A stretch of DNA of 36,981 bases from Stenotrophomonas maltophilia (GTDB lineage: Bacteria > Pseudomonadota > Gammaproteobacteria > Xanthomonadales > Xanthomonadaceae). A model generated the notes under the pieces. That model had not been told where the DNA came from. It was given only the letters and a program-made list of their open reading frames with translations, and made no database searches. The stretch is from contig NZ_SRHZ01000013.1 in NCBI RefSeq assembly GCF_004684085.1, forward strand, positions 1 to 36,981, given 5' to 3'. Below, piece after piece: positions 32,427-36,981 of the stretch (the first letter of the stretch is position 1; every line of letters begins with the position of its first letter). Position numbers and translations under genes: made by a program.

Positions 32427-33037
32427 CCGGCCTCGTCGGGCAGGTGTTCATTCCATTCGAAGAATGGCAGGAACGCATCGGCAACCGCGCTCAACAGTGG
32501 CGTCGGATTGCCGATGCGCCAGGCGGCGCCGTCATGGTCGCGGTGGAATGACACGTTGATGATCCTCTCGCGATCCGGTGCCACCGAAATCATCCGGGTG
32601 TATGCCGTTGCCAGCGGTATCGTCATCTGGGGCCGATGTGGCCCATTGAACGGCACCGGGTGTTGTCGATATACCGGCAGCAATGCGCTCAGATCGGGCA
32701 GGCGGCAATGGAAGGTGACATCGGCAAGCTCGGACTGCGGGTAGCGCACGGCGTCGGCGCTGCAACGTACTGATCGCTGCCGCGCGCGCAGGGCCGCGGC
32801 AGCCTGCGGCCAATCGTCCAGTTCAGGCGCCCGTTCGAGGTGACTCATCGTAGCCAGTGCCGCCGCCAGTGGCGGTCCCTGGTCGCCCTGCAGATAGTGC
32901 GCCAGCCTCGCCTGCGCGACCGCATCGCCGTGCACGATCACCTGCGCGTACAGGTCGAACACCTGCACAGAAGGATCCGTGCTGGCGTGGGCTGTCAGCG
33001 GGGCCAGCAACAGTGCAGCCAGTCCCAGGCATTTCAA
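32423..33037 (-). CDS. Array paralog, short form
   Basis: A 204-residue secreted protein. Signal peptide MKCLGLAALLLAPLTAHA; DPSVQVFDLYAQVIVHGD, which shares YxQVIVHGD with the paralog at 29783-30646, VRCSAD and VTFHCRLPDLS with the cysteine pair (about C92 and C111), and ADAFLPFFEWNEHL at the end. It stops soon after PFxxW, like the gene at 31827. The start is TTG at 33037: the nearby ATG is out of frame, and TGAGGCGC 8 bp upstream gives a binding site. It lies 10 bp after the stop of the first gene of this unit. Confidence 0.75.
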   Translation of the reverse strand: MKCLGLAALLLAPLTAHASTDPSVQVFDLYAQVIVHGDAVAQARLAHYLQGDQGPPLAAALATMSHLERAPELDDWPQAAAALRARQRSVRCSADAVRYPQSELADVTFHCRLPDLSALLPVYRQHPVPFNGPHRPQMTIPLATAYTRMISVAPDRERIINVSFHRDHDGAAWRIGNPTPLLSAVADAFLPFFEWNEHLPDEAG

Positions 33038-33047
33038 TGCCAGCGCC

Positions 33048-33932
33048 TCACGCGCATTCGTCGGTCCACATCATCTCGGCGATCGGACGCAGTGCCTTGC
33101 ACTCCTGCGTCATCTCATCGGCCGACTTCACCTGCGCCTTGGCCTTCAGTTCTTCGGCCATCGCATCCACGCCGCTGATCTGGTCGGGTGCGATCTTCGC
33201 CACGCAGGCGCGGTGCTGCTGCAGCAGTAGGTCGCAGCCGGGTACGCCGGTCACTTTCGGCGCGTTGGCTGCCTGCGCGTCCTGCATCCAGTCCTCGAAC
33301 GGTGCCAGCGCACCAGCCACGGTGCCCACCAGGTCATCGAAATTGCCGCTGTACCAGTAGCCGTTGTCTTTGGCCGGGTACAGGGTGAAGGTGCCGCTGA
33401 CCGGCACGCGTGCACCGCTCTGCAGCGCCTGGGTGTAGGCGTCGGTGAACTGCTTGCGCGACGCCGGGCTGGCATTGTCGGCCAGGCTGGCAGCGAACAG
33501 CGGGCGCACCTTGCCCAGGTCGGGCACCTGACAGCTGAAGGTGATGCGTGCCAGCTTCTGGTCTTCGACGTATTCGTTGTCCTCGATCACGCTCTTGCTG
33601 GCGCGGCACTTCGAATCACGCAGCGCCTTGGCATACAGCGCTTCGGTGGCGTCGGCGTCGGCCGTTGCACCCGCGCTGGCCAGCACCGTCTGCCAGGGTT
33701 CGGCCAATGCCTTGGCCAGCGCACCCGGGGTCGGGGTCACGGCGTCCTGGCCCTCGAACGCCGGCTTCAATGCGTCGTTGAGGGCGCGGGTGGCGGCAGC
33801 GTCGTCCTCCAGCAGGGCCCGTGCATACAGGTCGAAGGCCTGCTCGGGCGTCAGTTGGGCCGGTGCGGCCGAGGCGAAAAGAGGGGCACACAGCAGCGTG
33901 GTGGCCAGCAGGGTGCGGATCGGGGTCTTCAT
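33048..33932 (-). CDS. Array paralog, long form, first gene of its unit
   Basis: A 294-residue secreted protein. Signal peptide MKTPIRTLLATTLLCAPLFA with cleavage near ASA (23); LTPEQAFDLYARALLEDDAA (27-46), C109 (SKCRAS), C134 (ITFSCQVPDLG), LAPFEDWMQDA and GVPGCDLLLQQHRACVAKI, then a basic and acidic tail with more cysteines (QECKAL, TDECA). I choose ATG 33932, the only one with a good signal peptide; the frame to 34016 is leader. It heads the three-gene unit of 33932 to 31827. A dyad (33975-33992) precedes it. Of the six, it is the one with the most divergent middle region. Confidence 0.78.
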   Translation of the reverse strand: MKTPIRTLLATTLLCAPLFASAAPAQLTPEQAFDLYARALLEDDAAATRALNDALKPAFEGQDAVTPTPGALAKALAEPWQTVLASAGATADADATEALYAKALRDSKCRASKSVIEDNEYVEDQKLARITFSCQVPDLGKVRPLFAASLADNASPASRKQFTDAYTQALQSGARVPVSGTFTLYPAKDNGYWYSGNFDDLVGTVAGALAPFEDWMQDAQAANAPKVTGVPGCDLLLQQHRACVAKIAPDQISGVDAMAEELKAKAQVKSADEMTQECKALRPIAEMMWTDECA

Positions 33933-33974
33933 GACGGTGTTCCTGTTCCAGAGGCGGGCAAGCCTAGCGCACTT

Positions 33975-33992
33975 GCCATCACATTCGATGGC
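33975..33992 (-). promoter_or_regulatory. Dyad upstream of the array's first gene
   Basis: GCCATC-acattc-GATGGC, perfect 6-bp arms, 43 bp before the ATG at 33932. It differs from the shared element of the other array units, so this unit may be controlled separately. Confidence 0.35.
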
Positions 33993-34028
33993 GCGCCACA
34001 GCCAAGCGCGTTGCACGCGACGGCCAAC

Positions 34029-34055
34029 AAAAAACGGGCCCCTTGCGGGACCCGT
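34029..34055 (-). terminator. Intrinsic terminator after the Ax21-family gene
   Basis: Read on the minus strand: ACGGGTCCC-gcaa-GGGGCCCGT (9 bp with one G-U pair) followed by TTTTTT. It lies 27 bp past the stop at 34082 and cleanly separates that gene from the array. Confidence 0.92.
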
Positions 34056-34081
34056 TCGATCGCACGACGAGGATCGGGCAA

Positions 34082-34702
34082 TCAGAAGCTGGCGCGGACG
34101 CCGGCAGAGTACTGGGTGACATCGCGGTAGCCGGAGATCTCGCCCACCAGACCCCAGGTCTTGGTGAAGTTGATCTGGCCGCCGATGGTGCCGACCCAGG
34201 TGCCCTTGTAGTTGTTGCCGCCATCCATGTAGCCGGCCTTGGCCCAGGCTTCGGTCATGCGCGACGGTTTGCCACGGATGCCCATGGTGGCGCGGCCCAG
34301 GTTGGTGTGGTCCTTGTAGCGATCGCTGTAGCCGTCGTAACGGTCGGTCAGTTCAGCGCCCTGGCGCACCCAGGCGATATCGGCAGTGAAGTCCACGCGG
34401 TCGGTCCACGGCATGTGGTAGCCGATGCCCAGCTCCGGCTGGTTCAGTTCCAGCTTCAGCGAACCGTCGCTGTAGCGGTAGGTCTTGCTGGTGCGCGACC
34501 AGCCGCCGAACACGTAGACCTGTTCGGCCACGGCCACCGAGCCACGCAGGTAGCCACCGTCGACCTTCGGGTCATTCAGTGCGTTGTCGTCAACCTTGAC
34601 CTGGGTCCAGCCGCCTTCGACGTAGGTGTAGCTCAGGGCGTCAGCCGAAGCCGAGAACGGGGCGGCGGCCAGCAGGGCGGCCACGATCAGGATCTTGCGC
34701 AT
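34082..34702 (-). CDS. Ax21-family outer-membrane protein
   Basis: A 206-residue outer-membrane beta-barrel protein. Signal peptide MRKILIVAALLAAAPFSASA; the mature start DALSYTYVEGGWTQ and YLRGSVAVAEQVYVFGGWSRT, LGIGYHMPWTDRVDF and GAELTDRYDGYSDRYKD match the Ax21 family of Xanthomonas and Stenotrophomonas, with the final strand ending SAGVRASF. Ax21 was once proposed as a secreted quorum signal; later work treats the family as outer-membrane proteins, and I make no signalling claim here. AGGAATT precedes the ATG. A clear intrinsic terminator follows. The upstream DNA (34703-34842) is AT-rich (TTTTGTAAAACTTTCATTAAAATT), which fits a strong promoter. Confidence 0.85.
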   Translation of the reverse strand: MRKILIVAALLAAAPFSASADALSYTYVEGGWTQVKVDDNALNDPKVDGGYLRGSVAVAEQVYVFGGWSRTSKTYRYSDGSLKLELNQPELGIGYHMPWTDRVDFTADIAWVRQGAELTDRYDGYSDRYKDHTNLGRATMGIRGKPSRMTEAWAKAGYMDGGNNYKGTWVGTIGGQINFTKTWGLVGEISGYRDVTQYSAGVRASF

Positions 34703-34842
34703 GGGAATTCCTGTGAATTTCAGTCCTTTGGCGGGCCAGCCCTCTCGGCTGCCCGTGGCGACCTCATGTCGTCCGCTGCGAATTTTAATGAAAGTTTTAC
34801 AAAATGCGAGAGACCGCCGTCACAGGCCGGGCAGGCTTGGCT

Positions 34843-34882
34843 GGGGTCGGAGCCGTTTCCCGCTGGGAAACGGCTCCGACCC
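34843..34882. repeat. GGGGTC inverted repeat element
   Basis: GGGGTCGGAGCCGTTTCC, loop, GGAAACGGCTCCGACCC. Compared with the other copies both arms have changed in a compensated way (CCGTTTCC and GGAAACGG), so the hairpin is kept. Confidence 0.8.
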
Positions 34883-34911
34883 GCTGTGCTGCTGCGGGGC
34901 CACTGGGCCAT

Positions 34912-34950
34912 GGGGTCAGAGCCCTTTCCTGCGGAAAGGGATCCGACCCC
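34912..34950. repeat. GGGGTC inverted repeat element
   Basis: GGGGTCAGAGCCCTTTCC, short loop, GGAAAGGGATCCGACCCC, nearly identical to the copy at 24982-25021. Again two copies stand side by side, 29 bp apart. The rib leader promoter begins right after it. Confidence 0.8.
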
Positions 34951-34966
34951 GTTCAGCCCAGGCTGG

Positions 34967-34972
34967 TACACT
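34967..34972 (+). promoter_or_regulatory. Likely -10 of the riboflavin operon
   Basis: TACACT in GGCTGGTACACTGGCC, 28 bp before the FMN riboswitch begins. No good -35 is visible 17 bp upstream (CGACCC, the end of the repeat). Confidence 0.45.
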
Positions 34973-34999
34973 GGCCATGCCGGTTCGCCGGTACATAAA

Positions 35000-35140
35000 C
35001 GTCTTCAGGGCGGGGTGCAATTCCCCACCGGCGGTAGGTGCGCAAGCACGAGCCCGCGAGCGCCCCGGCCTTACCGTCGGGGGTCAGCAGATCCGGTCCA
35101 ATGCCGGAGCCGACGGTCATAGTCCGGATGAAAGAAGACG
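35000..35140 (+). promoter_or_regulatory. FMN riboswitch (RFN element)
   Basis: Senses FMN in the leader of the ribE-ribBA transcript. The closing helix P1 is a perfect 7 bp (CGTCTTC 35000-35006, GAAGACG 35134-35140). Conserved core blocks are AGGGCGGGGTGCAATTCCCC, ACCGGCGGTAGGTG, the AGCCCGCGAGCG stretch, GGTCAGCAGATCCGG, and the 3' block CCGGAGCCGACGGTCATAGT with CCGGATGAAAGAAGA. Several are hallmark RFN consensus sequences. It lies 78 nt upstream of ribE. Confidence 0.97.
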
Positions 35141-35146
35141 GTGCCA

Positions 35147-35208
35147 CAGGGCTGATGCCCTGCGTGCGCCTGTTTGCCTTGCGGCGTTTTTCGCTCACTT
35201 ATCGCGGA
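35147..35208 (+). promoter_or_regulatory. Riboswitch expression platform
   Basis: After P1 comes a perfect 6-bp hairpin CAGGGC-tgat-GCCCTG (35147-35162), then CGCC and GGCG (35167-35170 and 35183-35186), a weak stem followed by TTTTT (35187-35191). The ribosome site CGGAGA is at 35204-35208. Either weak termination at the T-run or control of translation would fit; the terminator stem is too short to call with confidence. Confidence 0.4.
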
Positions 35209-35217
35209 GAACGTTAC

Positions 35218-35844
35218 GTGTTTACTGGAATCATCGAAGGCGTCGGCCGTCTGGCTGCACGCGAATCCATCGGCGGCGATGTCCGCTTCACCTTCAATGT
35301 CGGGAATCTGCCGTTCGACAACGTGCAGATGGGCGAGAGCATTGCCATCAACGGCGTCTGCCTCACCGTCATCGCATTCGACGCGGCCAGCTTCCAGGCC
35401 GATGCCTCCACCGAGACCCTGGGCCTGACCACGCTGGGCCAGCTGGGCGAAGGCGCCGTCATCAACCTGGAGCGCGCAATGCGCCCGACCGACCGCCTCG
35501 GCGGCCATCTGGTCAGCGGCCACGTCGACGGCCTCGGCCAGGTGCTGTCCATCCACGAAGACGCGCGTGCCCAGCGCTGGCGTTTCGCCGCGCCGGCCTC
35601 GCTGCGCCGCTACATCGCCAAGAAGGGCTCGATCTGCGTGGACGGCGTCAGCCTCACCGTCAACGAAGTGGACGATGAAGGTTTTGAAGTCGCCCTGATC
35701 CCGCACACGGTGGCCAACACCGCCTTCTCCGCCGCAGGCGTGGGCAGCGCGGTCAATCTTGAAATCGATCTGGTCGCCCGCTATGTGGAGCGCCTGATCA
35801 GTGTGCCGACCAACGGTCTGCACCCACAGGGAGATGTCGCATGA
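35218..35844 (+). CDS. ribE: Riboflavin synthase, alpha subunit
   Basis: Dismutes two 6,7-dimethyl-8-ribityllumazine molecules to riboflavin. The 208-residue product has the universal N-terminus MFTGIIEGVG, two lumazine-binding beta-barrel repeats (about 1-95 and 98-190) with matching motifs (NGVCLTV near residue 47 and DGVSLTV near 142), and GHVDGLG at the start of the second repeat. The start is GTG 35218 behind CGGAGA; the upstream in-frame extension is riboswitch RNA. It overlaps ribBA by ATGA. ribD is 7 kb away, but the same operon order resumes here. Confidence 0.97.
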   Translation: MFTGIIEGVGRLAARESIGGDVRFTFNVGNLPFDNVQMGESIAINGVCLTVIAFDAASFQADASTETLGLTTLGQLGEGAVINLERAMRPTDRLGGHLVSGHVDGLGQVLSIHEDARAQRWRFAAPASLRRYIAKKGSICVDGVSLTVNEVDDEGFEVALIPHTVANTAFSAAGVGSAVNLEIDLVARYVERLISVPTNGLHPQGDVA

Positions 35845-36941
35845 ATTTCGCCCCGATTCCGGAAATCCTGGAAGACATCCGCCTGGGCCGCATGGTCGTC
35901 ATCGTCGATGACGAAGACCGCGAGAACGAAGGCGACCTGATCATGGCCGCCGAGCTGGTCAAGGCCAGCGACATCAACTTCATGGTCACTCATGGCCGTG
36001 GCCTGGTGTGCCTGCCGCTCACCCGCACCCGCGCCGCCGATCTGGGCCTGGCGCCGATGGTGCAGGCCAATACCGCGCAGTTCCAGACCAACTTCACCGT
36101 CAGCATCGAAGCCGCCGAGGGCGTCACCACCGGCATTTCGGCGCATGACCGCGCGCACACCATCCGCACTGCGGTGAAGCCCAACGCCAAGCCGTCGGAC
36201 CTGCACCAGCCGGGCCACATCTTCCCGCTGATCGCCCAGCCGGGCGGCGTGCTGACCCGCGCCGGTCATACCGAAGCCGGCGTGGACCTGGCCATGCTGG
36301 CCGGGCTGGAACCGGCCGGCGTACTGGTGGAGATCCTGAACCCGGATGGCAGCATGGCGCGCCGCCCGGAGCTGGAAGTGTTCGCCCGCGAGCACGGCCT
36401 GAAGATGGGCTCCATCGCCGATCTGATCGCCTACCGCCTGGCCACCGAAAAGACCGTCGAGCGCGTGGACGAGCGCGACATCGACACCGAATTCGGCCCG
36501 TTCAAGCTGGTGACCTACCGCGACCGCATCGCCCACGACCTGCATTTCGCCCTGGTGCGTGGCACCCCGGATGCCGACACCCCCACCCTGGTGCGGGTGC
36601 AGGTGGAAAACCCGCTGGCCGACCTGCTGCACTGGCGCCGCGATGATTTCGGCGTGGCGGCCACCGACGCTCTGCGTGCGATCGATGCCGAAGGCGCCGG
36701 CGTGATGGTGGTGCTGCAGGCCCCGCGTGACGGTGAAGCCCTGCTGGCCCGTCTGCGCCAGCAGCCGGCGCCGGTGGTGCCGGGCAAGGACAAGGATGTG
36801 GGCCAGTGGCGCCGCAACGGTGCCGGCGCGCAGATCCTGTCCGACCTGGGCCTGGGCAAGCTGCGCGTACTGGGCACCCCGCGCCGCCAGATCGGCCTGG
36901 CCGGTTACGGGCTGGAAGTGGTGGAGACGGTGACCCTGTAA
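35841..36941 (+). CDS. ribBA: DHBP synthase with degenerate GTP cyclohydrolase II domain (RibBA/RibBX type)
   Basis: Converts ribulose 5-phosphate to 3,4-dihydroxy-2-butanone 4-phosphate for riboflavin. The N-terminal domain (1-205) is intact: DDEDRENEGD (23-32), THGRGLVCLPL (50-60), DRAHTIRTA (103-111) and RAGHTEAGVDL (140-150). The C-terminal half (about 210-366) has the fold of GTP cyclohydrolase II, but its catalytic region (VENPLADLLHWRRDDFG, 255-271) lacks all three zinc cysteines: N257, D268 and F270 stand at those places. The only cysteine in the protein is C57. It is therefore probably not a GTP cyclohydrolase, like the RibBX proteins known in other proteobacteria. A separate RibA should exist elsewhere. 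Confidence 0.93.
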   Translation: MNFAPIPEILEDIRLGRMVVIVDDEDRENEGDLIMAAELVKASDINFMVTHGRGLVCLPLTRTRAADLGLAPMVQANTAQFQTNFTVSIEAAEGVTTGISAHDRAHTIRTAVKPNAKPSDLHQPGHIFPLIAQPGGVLTRAGHTEAGVDLAMLAGLEPAGVLVEILNPDGSMARRPELEVFAREHGLKMGSIADLIAYRLATEKTVERVDERDIDTEFGPFKLVTYRDRIAHDLHFALVRGTPDADTPTLVRVQVENPLADLLHWRRDDFGVAATDALRAIDAEGAGVMVVLQAPRDGEALLARLRQQPAPVVPGKDKDVGQWRRNGAGAQILSDLGLGKLRVLGTPRRQIGLAGYGLEVVETVTL

Positions 36942-36944
36942 TGG

Positions 36945-36967
36945 GTAGTGCCGGCCGCTGGCCGGCA
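36945..36967. repeat. SMAG element (GTAG plus 8-bp stem)
   Basis: All 23 bases equal those at 18760-18782 (GTAG, then TGCCGGCC-gct-GGCCGGCA). It lies 4 bp after the ribBA stop, between it and the expected ribH outside the window. Confidence 0.9.
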
Positions 36968-36981
36968 ACCATGTTCCCCGG

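Noticed and set aside
28527..33932. Array as a toxin-immunity locus with its own effector
   Set aside because: No effector, adaptor, VgrG/Hcp, XVIPCD or T4SS gene is in the window. Only the immunity-like look remains, kept as a hypothesis.
34082..34702. Ax21 gene as a quorum-sensing signal
   Set aside because: The sequence shows an outer-membrane barrel with a normal signal peptide. The earlier signal claim for the family is disputed and cannot be supported here.
34043..35122. 359-codon plus-strand frame from the terminator to the riboswitch
   Set aside because: It crosses the Ax21 gene on the opposite strand, two repeats and the riboswitch. No coherent protein.
35038..35217. In-frame upstream extension of ribE
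   Set aside because: This is FMN aptamer RNA. RibE proteins begin MFTGIIEG, which fits the GTG at 35218.

Overview
The window looks like chromosomal DNA from a Stenotrophomonas maltophilia-complex bacterium (Xanthomonadaceae). The pilin at 4021-4560 matches the SMF-1 fimbrin as I remember it. The GC-rich intergenic DNA carries GTAG-headed palindromes of the SMAG (Stenotrophomonas GTAG repeat) type, two of them identical over 23 bp. The riboflavin, glyA and nrdR genes are typical core genes of this family. No tRNA, rRNA, CRISPR array, transposase or prophage gene is visible. This assignment comes from sequence memory, not from a search.

Layout. 198-1888: two overlapping family 2 glycosyltransferase genes. 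1998-3179: pncB (NAD salvage), possibly leaderless. 3196-9059: a chaperone-usher fimbrial locus with a divergent orphan mini-pilin, then smf-1 pilin, PapD-like chaperone, usher and tip adhesin. A perfect CRP/Clp-type site lies in the shared upstream region. 9327-17682: a tightly overlapping operon of wecB, a BcsB-like gene, an NfrB-like glycosyltransferase with MshEN modules, and an NfrA-like outer-membrane TPR protein. It converges on a lipoprotein of the DUF4434 glycoside-hydrolase-like type (17676-18680). Together these look like a c-di-GMP-controlled exopolysaccharide machine using UDP-ManNAc, related to the E. coli Nfr system that serves as receptor for phage N4.

18794-25994: housekeeping and envelope genes. 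These are an NCS2 purine permease, an outer-membrane barrel with a Shine-Dalgarno-masking hairpin, ettA, an RcnB-like Arg/Asp-rich protein, glyA and two small paralogous membrane proteins. 26144-36941: the nrdR-ribD-ribE-ribBA cluster. ribD and ribE are separated by about 7 kb of minus-strand genes: six secreted paralogs in tandem (28527-33932), one unrelated small secreted protein (27983-28369) and an Ax21-family outer-membrane protein (34082-34702). An FMN riboswitch precedes ribE. The ribBA product has lost its GTP cyclohydrolase II zinc cysteines.

The two most interesting systems are the wecB/BcsB/NfrB/NfrA exopolysaccharide operon and the tandem secreted paralog array. The array shares a two-cysteine and PFxxW signature, and three of its neighbourhood transcription units share an upstream element at a fixed distance from the start codon. 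Much of the rest is ordinary Xanthomonadaceae chromosome with dense short palindromic repeats.
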